Assembly (NCBI GenBank): GCA_016722445.1
Contig: JADKIZ010000001.1
Span: forward strand, 310,001-374,000
Direction of reading: 5' to 3'
From: Flavobacteriales bacterium
GTDB taxonomy: Bacteria > Bacteroidota > Bacteroidia > Flavobacteriales_D > Sanyastnellaceae
Length of the DNA: 64,000 bases
Part shown: positions 44,040 through 52,877 of the stretch, piece by piece
Position numbering within the stretch: the first letter of the stretch is position 1
Layout: each line of letters starts with the position of its first letter
Made by a program: the position numbers and the translations under genes
Notes under the pieces: model-generated
What the model was told of the DNA's origin: nothing
The model's database searches: none
Seen by the model: only the letters and a program-made list of their open reading frames with translations

Positions 44040-45557
44040 TCAATATTCAACTTCAAATTCAACACGTCGGTTGAGCTTACGTCCTTCCTTGGTGTCATTC
44101 GTGGCCACAGGCTTTTGATCGCCAAAACCCGTTGCGCCGAGAATTCGAACGGCGTCAACACCATGATCAATCAAATATTTCATAACGGCCTTTGCACGTT
44201 GTTCTGAAAGTATGAGATTTTTTAATGCCTCTCCTTGGTTATCGGTGTGTCCGGAAATGCGCAGTTTGTAAGAAGGATTTGCATTCATAGCGACAACAAC
44301 ACTATCCAGTATCGGCCATGAATCTTTGGTGATGATGTCTTTTCCGGTTTCAAAACGAATTCCATTCAAAGCCTTCTTGAACAATTCCATCACTTCTTGT
44401 TTCACTTCAGGACAACCATTGCGAGCAGCAACACCAGCCTCTTGAGGACACTTATCCTCATGATCCGGAATTCCATCTCCATCGCGATCCAAAGGACAAC
44501 CTTTTGCATCCACAGCGATGGATAATTTGGTTCCCTGGCATTGATCATCAGGATCGGCAACACCATCTCCATCGCTATCGGCACAACCATTCAGCTCATG
44601 TTTACCGGCCACATCTGGGCAGCGATCATCTTTATCCTGAATACCATCGCCATCAGAATCCGGACAACCATTGAATGACTTTGTACCGGATTGAAACGGA
44701 CACATGTCATCCGAATCACGAATACCGTCGCGGTCAGAGTCAGGGCAACCATAAGCACTCACACTTCCGGGAACGTTCGGACAAGCGTCTTCATAATCCG
44801 GAACATGATCCTCATCCAAATCAAGAGGGCAACCATGTTCGTTTACTTTCGCAATGGCCGGTGTCAATGGACATTGATCATCGCGGTCTTCAACACCATC
44901 ATGATCCAAATCGACGTAGGCTGCAAGACCAAAGCTCACACCAAGTGTGTGTCGCAGCATATGATCAGGTGCGTTTTTCCGAATACCATCATATCCGTCT
45001 TCACCAGTATATATGAGGCGTTCTTCAAACATCAAAAACAACCGATCAGAAATTTCCCATTGTAATCCGGCACCTACATTCAGCATCCCCCTTCTTTTTT
45101 CCAGATCATCGGAAAAAATGATCACTTTATTTTGATCCAAATTCGTTGACTCCTTTTTCAAGTTATAAAGTGTCCAATTTCCAGCTTCACTCAAACCCAT
45201 TCCTGCAAAAAGATATGGTGAACATTTGTACCAGTCTTCTTTGAATAATTTTATTTTGAGATCAATCGCCGCTTGAAAAAAATCAGCATAAAAAGAATTG
45301 TTCACGTCACTGTCGTAGCTCCATGAACCAAAAGCAACACCTGCACGAATATCAAGTCGCTGATTGAGATAATGCGCATAGCTCATGGTTGTAAAACCAC
45401 TCACATTTCTGAATTGAAACCAGTCATTGTTGATATCACCAGCATACTGCGCCGTGCCTCCACCCAGCGTGAGTGCACCACGATAGTGTTTGGTTTGAGC
45501 AAAAAGATCCGACTGGATTATCAGAAGTAGAAACAGAATTCGAAGAGCGAGCTGCAT
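44040..45557 (-). CDS. OmpA-family outer membrane protein with TSP3 repeats
   Basis: A 505-residue outer membrane protein. Signal peptide 1-20 (LFAQ), then an N-terminal beta-barrel (about 22-210, amphipathic strands such as GALTLGGGTAQYAGDINN). Five to six thrombospondin type 3-like calcium motifs follow (about 215-385; DLDHDGVEDRDDQCP, DSDGDGIQDKDDRCP), forming an acidic stalk. The C-terminal OmpA domain (about 395-505) has RISGHTDNQGEALKN and LSEQRAKAVMKYL, which bind peptidoglycan. The gene begins 33 bp after the stop of the large type-B T9SS protein (45591-49479) on the same strand, so the two are probably an operon; type-B substrates often come with an outer membrane partner, and this protein may anchor or help display it (inference). 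Confidence 0.92.
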   Translation of the reverse strand: MQLALRILFLLLIIQSDLFAQTKHYRGALTLGGGTAQYAGDINNDWFQFRNVSGFTTMSYAHYLNQRLDIRAGVAFGSWSYDSDVNNSFYADFFQAAIDLKIKLFKEDWYKCSPYLFAGMGLSEAGNWTLYNLKKESTNLDQNKVIIFSDDLEKRRGMLNVGAGLQWEISDRLFLMFEERLIYTGEDGYDGIRKNAPDHMLRHTLGVSFGLAAYVDLDHDGVEDRDDQCPLTPAIAKVNEHGCPLDLDEDHVPDYEDACPNVPGSVSAYGCPDSDRDGIRDSDDMCPFQSGTKSFNGCPDSDGDGIQDKDDRCPDVAGKHELNGCADSDGDGVADPDDQCQGTKLSIAVDAKGCPLDRDGDGIPDHEDKCPQEAGVAARNGCPEVKQEVMELFKKALNGIRFETGKDIITKDSWPILDSVVVAMNANPSYKLRISGHTDNQGEALKNLILSEQRAKAVMKYLIDHGVDAVRILGATGFGDQKPVATNDTKEGRKLNRRVEFEVEY

Positions 45558-45590
45558 ATCTGGAAAATGTGCAGCAATATGGGTTAAAAA

Positions 45591-48500
45591 TCATCTCACT
45601 ACGGTAACATGACCGATCAATTCTTCACGACGTTCTATACTATCATATTGAATAACCCATGTGTACACATCATTTTGCACATAATAATCGCCGGTGACAC
45701 TTGGCACCCAAACATCATCTATGCTGGTTGCTTCGAAAATTTTAATTCCCCAACGGTCGAAAATGCGCAAATGGAAACCTTCAATATTCACACCGTATGC
45801 TTTGAATACATCATTGATCCCATCCGCATTTGGAGTAACGGTATTGGGAACCCATATTGGAAAATAGGGTTTCACATAAACCGAGTCATCGCTCACACAA
45901 CCGTTATCGTCGATCACTGCAAGATGATAATAAGTTGGAACCAGTGGAGAAGCCACCGGATACGCGCAATCGATGCAAGACAAACCATCAGAAGGCCACC
46001 AATAAAAAGGAAGACCAAAAGCATTGCCCAACAAAACTGCGGAGTCAGGATACGCGTAATATTGATCAGGACCTGCATCTACAGTTGATGTTGGAAAGAC
46101 ATACACATAAACAGAATCCGTTTCGTGACAGTTGAAACTATCCACGCCAGTTACTTCAAACCAGGTGGTTTCACCAGGATGCAAACTCACCGTATCACCT
46201 TCTGAAGGTGAAGACGCTGATGCAGGTTGCCAATAATATTGCACGGCGCCAGAGGCATATCCACGAACACTATCACCTATACAAACACTTCCACCTCCCC
46301 AAGCCGTGATTTCAGGATGTATCACATTCACTGTGACAAAATCAGTTCCCATTCCGCATGAGTTGGTAATCGTGACAGTATAAGTCAAAGTATCTAGTGG
46401 ACTGGCAATCGGATTTTGAATTTGGGCATTGTTCAATGTTCCTGATGGAGTCCACGTCCAGGAATTGGCGTCCACAGCTTCAAGCTGCACTGAAGAGCCT
46501 TCGCACATCTGCAGAGGATCATAAGTTTGTCCACCGGGAGCTTCGAAAAACACCGTGACGGTCACTTCTTCTTCTACAACACCATTGTCGCTGGTAGTAA
46601 TGGTAACTGTGTATGTTGTTGTTTCGGTTGGTGTGCAAACAGGTGTAGCAATATTGTTCGGTGCAAGTCCAGTTGAAGGAGACCATAAATACGAAACACC
46701 TCCAGATGCTTCTAGCGTTGTGCTATTGCCTAGACACAATGCAACATCATCGCTGATATCGGTATCAGGAATACTTACCTCCACAGTCCAGATGAGCGTA
46801 TCGGCATCACAATCATTAAAATCGATGATGGTGTACGTAGAAGTATTATTCGGAGAAAGGGTTTGAGTCAACGCAGAAGTGTTTGTGATTCCCGGTGCAG
46901 GCAGCCAATGCAAATTCACAGAACCCGTAGCGGTCAACGTTGCATCATCACCAAGACATATGAGATCATCTCCATCAATGGTTGGTTCTACGCCTGGCAA
47001 AATGGTGAGCATCACTTCAGCTGTATCCGCATTCACACACAAGGCATCATCCATTCCAATCAATTGAATGGTGTAAGTTCCTGGTTCATCAAAAATATGT
47101 GTGGGTTCGAATTGCGAACTTGTTTCACCATCACCAAACAACCATAAATAACTGGATGCGCCGACCGTATTATTGATAAAACTCACCGGACTTCCAATAC
47201 AAATTTCATCAGGTCCGTCGATCTCAACATGGGCTTGCACCGCATTCAAATCGAACCTGAATACAGCTATGTTACATCCGGTACTTTCATTCGTATTGCT
47301 CCACACATCCGGTGTAGTAGGAAAATCGTCATTGTTTTGGCAACCCGCGCACACTGCTTGAAACACACTTCCGTTCTTATCAAATCGTGAAGTACCACCA
47401 TCAACGTGTTCTCCACTTTCATCACCACCGAGATAAGATGCATATAAGAGGTCGACAGCATTCGGATTTAAAACACACAAGTAAAAATCACTTCCATCCG
47501 TTGTGCTTTGGAAAGCATCGGATGTAATCGGAAGATCATCTGTTGTGCTGAACTCTGCATAACAATCATGATTCGCACAAAAGAAAGTATTCACTTCACC
47601 ACCCCAACCACTGATGTAGATCTGCTCACAATCGCTCACCAAAAATGCAGTTGGAGAAATATCAATTTCACCACTACCCGTGCCAATGGTTGTGTTCCAT
47701 TCTTGTACACTCAATGTTGAATTGAACTTGTTGACGAATTGACCACTGTTTGTTTGTCCGTAACAACCCGTTGTGATAGGCATCAATCCAGCGGTTTGTC
47801 CATAAGAATAAATATTGTCATTGTCATCCACCTGAACAAAATACACCTGATCATAATCAGCGGTACCGATGAAAGTTCCGGCTAATAAATTAAAATTCGC
47901 TTCGTCGATAACCGAAACATAACCATCTGTTTGACCATTTTGCGACATATCCACTCCACCACTTACCAAAGGAAAGTTGGAGCTCCTGGTGCCACCAGCG
48001 ATAACCAGAGCGCCATCATTTCTGAATTCTACGGCGTATGTTGCATCATTAGAAGAACCACCAACGAATGTCCCCATAACATGGTGGACAAAGCAGGATT
48101 CATTTTAAAAACGACACCATCGAATTGTCCTCCGCCGAAACTGGACTGTGTGCTATTTCCAGAAACAGGAAAATCACTGCTTTCGGTTACGCTGGCCACA
48201 AAAATGTTGTTGTTGTCATCGATGTTTACTTCACCTCTGAAAGTATCTCCATAGTTGTAATACAATTGATCGCCATAGTTGAGGCCATCATTTTCACTTC
48301 CACCAATAAAAGTTGAAGCATCCAATGTTCCGTCGGGATTGAATTTAGCCAGATAAATATCACAGCCATCAGGATGATCACCGACAAAAAATTCGAACAT
48401 ATCCAAGAATGGACCGCCATTAAAATTTTCCTGAAAAGCACCGCTTGTCGTTGGGTAGTCGTCGCTCCCGGTGACACCCATTACAATAAAATGATCATCG

Positions 48501-49479
48501 TGATCCGCAACAACACTATGAGGCGTTTCATTGCCACTTCCACCGAGATAAGTACTATACAAAAGTTGTGACCCATCCGCGTTAAACTTCGAGATTGCGG
48601 CATCATAAGAACCAAGTCCACCAAGTGTAGTAGAAAAGCGCCAGTTGTTGTTGGATATCCGTCGGCAAATACTGTTGCACCGGAAATCAAATTTCCTTGC
48701 GTATCATCACATGCGGTGAAACCAAAATTATTCGCTGTAGATCCGATATAAGTTGAAAATGCAATTTCCGGATCGATGATCAATTTTTGGGAGTGATCGT
48801 ATTTGCCCACCTTAAATTTCAATTGACCATTGCGTAGAACAAAATCGCAAGTCACTTCGATCATTTTACCTTGAATAATCTGATAAGCGTATGGTGCCTT
48901 CTCGCGAATAACGCCGACAGAAGTTGTAATCACCAATTCATTTCCGCGAGATGTTTCTTCAATTTTCATTTTCACACCATCGGGCACAATGGCAATGTCG
49001 TGGACATTTCCACCTGGTCGAACCACAAAATCATACTTGAGGTTTCCTCCATCGGTATACATCGTCATATCAATATACCTGTATAATTCTTGATAGTCGA
49101 AACGTTGAAAGACCTGACAGTGATCTGCCCATTTCGAAGAATCATTTCCCAAATAATAATTGTTGTAATAACCAGACTCTTTTGATGCCGAAACAAAAGG
49201 CAACAAACTGCCCACGAAGTGTAGCTTATAATGATGACCACGGAATTCTGTCAACTCAGGTCGATTCACACCAGAAGGATGTAAAAAAGCGGTAATCTGA
49301 GGATCGAAAAAAGAGAATGTGAGGGCATGGTCTTCCGCCCAAAGTGCACCAGAAGGAAGGTCCGCTTTAAAATTGACATGGTCTGGCCATTGACCTTTGT
49401 TTTCCACAAAAGCAATTTGAGCGCAAGCCAAAAAGCTCACACCCATCAACAGCATTATGGTTATCAAGGTCCTTTTCAC
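45591..49479 (-). CDS. Large gliding-type T9SS protein (type B), two frameshifts
   Basis: Three consecutive frames (49479-48481, 48562-48029, 48077-45591) read as one protein of about 1296 residues if one base is restored at two homopolymers: AAAA 48634-48637 and CCCC 48072-48075 (plus-strand view). The N-terminal part has a signal peptide (MKRTLITIMLLMGVSFLACAQ, from GTG 49479), then a DUF7948-like domain (FVENKGQWPDHVNF). The middle contains SBBP/beta-propeller repeats (STYLGGSGNE, STFIGGSEND, GTFVGGSSND), then PKD and Ig-like domains. The end is a type B T9SS domain (WVPNTVTPNADGINDVF, IFDRWGIKIFEAT, GHVTVVR). This architecture recurs in Bacteroidota surface proteins. GTG 49500 is an alternative start. 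The downstream gene, 33 bp away, encodes an OmpA/TSP3 protein. Confidence 0.8.
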
Positions 49480-49587
49480 TGGTCCAGCATCAAGACTCAC
49501 TATGAAGGTGAATAGTTGTCAAACATTGTCATCCACATCCTCCAAATTTCCGCCGAAAATTTCAATTCCGGTGAAATATATCATGCC

Positions 49588-49603
49588 GGAATATTCCATG
49601 GAA
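49588..49603. promoter_or_regulatory. Overlapping GGAA/TTCC palindromes
   Basis: GGAATATTCC (49588-49597) and TTCCATGGAA (49594-49603) overlap, giving GGAA, TTCC, GGAA half-sites spaced 6 bp. The site lies 31-46 bp upstream of the lipoprotein start codon and could be an operator overlapping its promoter; no function is shown. Confidence 0.3.
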
Positions 49604-49633
49604 TGGTTTCCTTTGTCAGAAATTAATACTCAA

Positions 49634-50128
49634 ATGAAATCACGAATATTGGGAATGATCGTCCTTGCAGCCACTGCTATACTCTTTGCGGGCTGCCCAT
49701 ATACCAGCGAAGTGCCTATCACCACTGCAGGAATGAAATTGCCGCTTGGGCTAACAGGGGTTTGGGAAGATCCAGATAATCCTTCGGAAAAAATTGAGAT
49801 TAAAGCCACCTCAGACAGCAATATTGAAATCATCAAAACCACGTCCAGCGAAGGTTCTGATCCAGTAATTGAAGATTATTTGGGATTCTTTTCCGATGTG
49901 AACGGGTCCATTTTTCTCAATTTGAAAGAAAATGATGAATACAGTACATCCTATTACCTGTATAAAATCGAACGTCAGGGCGATAACAAAATCAAGCTTT
50001 TATCAGTAACACCTAATATTCGCGAGAAATTCACAACCTCAGAGGAGCTGAAGAAATTCTTCGCTGCCAATATGCAGAACAGCTATTTCTATGAGTCTAC
50101 TGAGACCACCTACTTCAAGGTGAAATAA
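49634..50128 (+). CDS. Small lipoprotein, unknown function
   Basis: A 164-residue lipoprotein. The start was set at ATG 49634 because it yields a lipoprotein signal peptide with the lipobox LFAGC at about residues 16-20; the longer open frame has no signal and overlaps the divergent gene. After the lipidated cysteine, the mature part (about 145 residues) has a GVWEDPDNPSEKIEI segment, like the strand pattern of lipocalin-type or META-like beta-barrels that test intensity of binding. It is presumably attached to a membrane leaflet facing the periplasm or the surface. No relatives could be recognised. Its stop is 7 bp from the convergent DUF6427 gene. Confidence 0.72.
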   Translation: MKSRILGMIVLAATAILFAGCPYTSEVPITTAGMKLPLGLTGVWEDPDNPSEKIEIKATSDSNIEIIKTTSSEGSDPVIEDYLGFFSDVNGSIFLNLKENDEYSTSYYLYKIERQGDNKIKLLSVTPNIREKFTTSEELKKFFAANMQNSYFYESTETTYFKVK

Positions 50129-50135
50129 TTTAGAT

Positions 50136-51134
50136 TCAGGGAATCAATCGGTAGTATTCTAGTACGACGATTGTTGCTGCAGCACAATAGGCATAGAATG
50201 CCAGAGGCGCGAGCAATGAATACCGGTAATTGGTGAACCAATATCCGGCAATGAAAGTGACGGGCAGAACCACTGTCATGAGTATCCATTTCATGACTAA
50301 AAAATAGCCTAACACGAACGAAAGCAGCATAGCCAGCGCCATGATGAGAAATACATTTTTCACGCTTCTGGCCTTGTTCGAAGCTCTGTCAGACAGAAAA
50401 ATGTATCGCGGTAGAGCAAGCACAACGACAAGGACAGTGACTAAAAGATAAAGACCTTGGCCCCAGGATAATTCACTAAAGAAAGTATTGACATCAAATG
50501 AAATCACTTTTCTGAACAGGACGATATCGTTCAAATCGTTGTTCCAATATTTCCATGTCATCCAGTATAAAAAAGGAATCGCAAAAGCGACGAGGGGCAA
50601 CAGATGTTCCCTCCAATGAAACGCCCTGGTAACCAGCGTTGTAATCCACAGCCCACCAGCTAAAGCGATATATGGAGGAAAGAAAACTGCAGCCATTCCA
50701 AACCAAAAACCACATTCGAAGTACTCCGCAAGTACGCGGGTTTGCCGGAACACCCTGAGCTGTTTGTTCAACCCAGCCAGTATGAAGATATTGGCGGTGA
50801 GTACGGGTAATGATAGCTGTATTGAACTGATGGTTACTGCGGTAATTGCATACATCACAGCCGGCACGTAAACAGGAATATTGTAAAATTCGTGCTTATT
50901 AAAAATCAGGTTGGAGAGGACGGCGCCGACAAGAATCAAGACGATGGTGGTGACGACCAATAAAAATTTACTGGTGTAAATCCCGGAAAAAAGTTCATCA
51001 GACGGGAAACCCGCGATGATTGGATTCAAACCATTGCCCCAGGCCATGGGCAGCATGGCCAGCAATACTGTGGCGGGAACCGCTACCAGCGTATAGGGTT
51101 GATTGGATGCAAATGATCTGAGAATCATATTCAC
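50136..51134 (-). CDS. DUF6427 family polytopic membrane protein
   Basis: A 332-residue membrane protein with about nine to ten hydrophobic helices distributed over its length and no soluble domain. It starts with the typical RSFASNQPYTLVAVPATVLLA segment of the DUF6427 family, known mainly from flavobacteria, and its place beside DUF6341 and purD fits that of relatives. Transport or lipid-linked glycosylation-like function has been neither shown nor excluded; function is unknown. The start codon is GTG 51134 or, two codons later, ATG 51128. The neighbouring DUF6341 gene is divergent, separated by 81 bp that contains a TAGATTTG -7 element (51189-51196). Confidence 0.8.
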   Translation of the reverse strand: MNMILRSFASNQPYTLVAVPATVLLAMLPMAWGNGLNPIIAGFPSDELFSGIYTSKFLLVVTTIVLILVGAVLSNLIFNKHEFYNIPVYVPAVMYAITAVTISSIQLSLPVLTANIFILAGLNKQLRVFRQTRVLAEYFECGFWFGMAAVFFPPYIALAGGLWITTLVTRAFHWREHLLPLVAFAIPFLYWMTWKYWNNDLNDIVLFRKVISFDVNTFFSELSWGQGLYLLVTVLVVVLALPRYIFLSDRASNKARSVKNVFLIMALAMLLSFVLGYFLVMKWILMTVVLPVTFIAGYWFTNYRYSLLAPLAFYAYCAAATIVVLEYYRLIP

Positions 51135-51215
51135 AATAAGGTTGCGACAAAAATGATGGTTGTTGGTGGCGTAATGAAACGAAGTGATTAGATTTGCCTC
51201 ACAATTTTTTCAACC

Positions 51216-51404
51216 ATGAATCTGCAAAGTATTCTGAACCCGATCGCCGATTTCTTCCAGTGGACATTTCACCACCTTCTTGAACCTATGGCTCATTGGT
51301 TCAACTGGGTTTGTATTGTGTTTGCTTTTGTTGCGATCCTTTATTGGTTGCGTCGCCAGCGGAACTACACCCGCAAGGCTATGAGCGAGGGAACGACGGT
51401 TTAA
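51216..51404 (+). CDS. Small DUF6341-type single-pass membrane protein
   Basis: A 62-residue protein with one hydrophobic helix (about 30-46, WVCIVFAFVAILYWL) followed by a basic stretch RRQRNYTRK, so the C-terminus probably faces the cytoplasm. It belongs to the small DUF6341 group found beside DUF6427 and purD in flavobacteria. Function is unknown. A TAGATTTG octamer at 51189-51196, 20 bp before the ATG, is a perfect -7 element. It runs convergent to purD, with 39 bp between the stop codons. Confidence 0.75.
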   Translation: MNLQSILNPIADFFQWTFHHLLEPMAHWFNWVCIVFAFVAILYWLRRQRNYTRKAMSEGTTV

Positions 51405-51443
51405 ACCCGTTTCAACATCCTTCTTCTGTTCCCGAAAACCTTT

Positions 51444-52733
51444 TCAGGCTTTTTCGAGGTATTTCTTTAGGTCAAAACCAATATCCTTTCTCAGGTTTTT
51501 CCCGGAGAATTCAATCACATTGGCATTTCTGTATGCTTTGTCCAGCGCATCGTCCATGTCATTACCATAGGCAGTAACTGCAATCACGCGACCTCCATTG
51601 CTCACCACTTTTTCTCTGGTAAATTTCGTTCCGGCATGAAAAGCCACTGCATCCTTAACCAGTTCGAGGCCTTTGATTTCTTTTCCTTTGTCAGAAGACT
51701 CCGGATATCCCTTCGATACCAACATTACCGTTACGGCTGAGCGTGGATCCGTTTCAACATGCTGTTCAGATAATGTACCGGTCGCGGCGCCTTCCAACAA
51801 ATTGAGAAAATCACTTTTGATGCGAGGAATAACCACTTCGGTTTCAGGATCACCCATTCTGCAATTGTATTCAATCACATAGGGCTCATTCCCCACCTTG
51901 ATCAATCCAAAAAAGATGAATCCACGGTATTTGATTCCCTCCGCCTTCAAACCTTTCATGGTAGGAATGATGACTTGCGTTTCAATTTTATCTAAAAACT
52001 CAGGAGTCACAAAAGGTACAGGGCTAACAGCCCCCATTCCGCCGGTATTTAAACCGGTATCTCCTTCGCCAATTCTCTTGTAATCTTTTGCTTCTGGAAG
52101 TATTTTATAGGAATCACCATCCGTGAGGATGAAAACCGACATCTCAATTCCTTTGAGAAATTCTTCGATCACCACTTTTTCGCTTGCAGTTCCAAACTGA
52201 CCATTGAGCAATGTTGCCAAAGCTTCCTCGGCGGCCTTCAATTCATTCACGATCAAAACACCCTTACCAGCTGCCAGTCCATCGGCTTTCAAAACAAAAG
52301 GAGGTTTCAATGTGGCCAAAAAGGCTTTTCCTTCCTTCAGTGTGTTTTTGGTGAAAGTGGCGTATTTCGCAGTGGGTACGCCATGCTTCATCATGAATTG
52401 TTTGGCGAAATCCTTACTTCCTTCAAGTTGTGCGGCACGGGCGTCTGGACCAATCAGTCCCACATTTTTCAAATCCTTGTCAGCGGCAAAAAAATCGGCT
52501 ATCCCTTGTACCAAAGGCCCTTCAGGACCTACCACCACCAATTGGATCTTTTTCTCCAGAACCAATTTTCGAATAGCCTTAAAATCATCCACAGCCACAT
52601 CCACGTTGACACCAACATGAGCGGTACCGGCATTTCCGGGAGCGATATACAAATTGGACAAAAGCGAACTCTGCGAGATCTTCCACGCCATGGCGTGTTC
52701 GCGTCCTCCGGAACCAAGTATCAGAACATTCAT
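51444..52733 (-). CDS. purD: Phosphoribosylamine-glycine ligase (GARS)
   Basis: A 429-residue ATP-grasp enzyme that ligates glycine to phosphoribosylamine in step two of de novo purine synthesis. The N-terminal domain (MNVLILGSGGREHAMAWKI), the ATP-grasp core (KADGLAAGKGV at about 150-160, VIEEFLKGIEMSVF, GLNTGGMGAVSPVPF at about 230-245, EYNCRMGDPETEVVIPRI) and the C-terminal lid domain are all present. The length is standard, and nothing suggests fusion to PurM or PurN. In flavobacteria purD lies beside DUF6427/DUF6341, as here. Start ATG 52733. Confidence 0.96.
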   Translation of the reverse strand: MNVLILGSGGREHAMAWKISQSSLLSNLYIAPGNAGTAHVGVNVDVAVDDFKAIRKLVLEKKIQLVVVGPEGPLVQGIADFFAADKDLKNVGLIGPDARAAQLEGSKDFAKQFMMKHGVPTAKYATFTKNTLKEGKAFLATLKPPFVLKADGLAAGKGVLIVNELKAAEEALATLLNGQFGTASEKVVIEEFLKGIEMSVFILTDGDSYKILPEAKDYKRIGEGDTGLNTGGMGAVSPVPFVTPEFLDKIETQVIIPTMKGLKAEGIKYRGFIFFGLIKVGNEPYVIEYNCRMGDPETEVVIPRIKSDFLNLLEGAATGTLSEQHVETDPRSAVTVMLVSKGYPESSDKGKEIKGLELVKDAVAFHAGTKFTREKVVSNGGRVIAVTAYGNDMDDALDKAYRNANVIEFSGKNLRKDIGFDLKKYLEKA

Positions 52734-52827
52734 CAGGTAAAAAATAGTGTTGCAAATTACGGAAGCCTTTCCTTGAGAAGCTTAGGGAATTTTTCAGCAT
52801 TTACATACCATGATAAGAATGAAGCCG

Positions 52828-52859
52828 TTGTCAGGCATCATTCCACAATCCTATCTTCG
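52828..52859 (+). promoter_or_regulatory. Candidate pbpC promoter
   Basis: TTG (52828-52830), 21 bp, then TATCTTCG (52852-52859), one mismatch from TAnnTTTG. It sits 18 bp upstream of the pbpC ATG, so the mRNA would have an extremely short leader. Confidence 0.35.
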
Positions 52860-52877
52860 CCCGGATGATGTTCCTCC

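Noticed and set aside
49457..49633. 59-residue N-terminal extension of the lipoprotein
   Set aside because: It lacks a signal sequence, overlaps the divergent gene, and would bury the lipobox LFAGC inside the chain.
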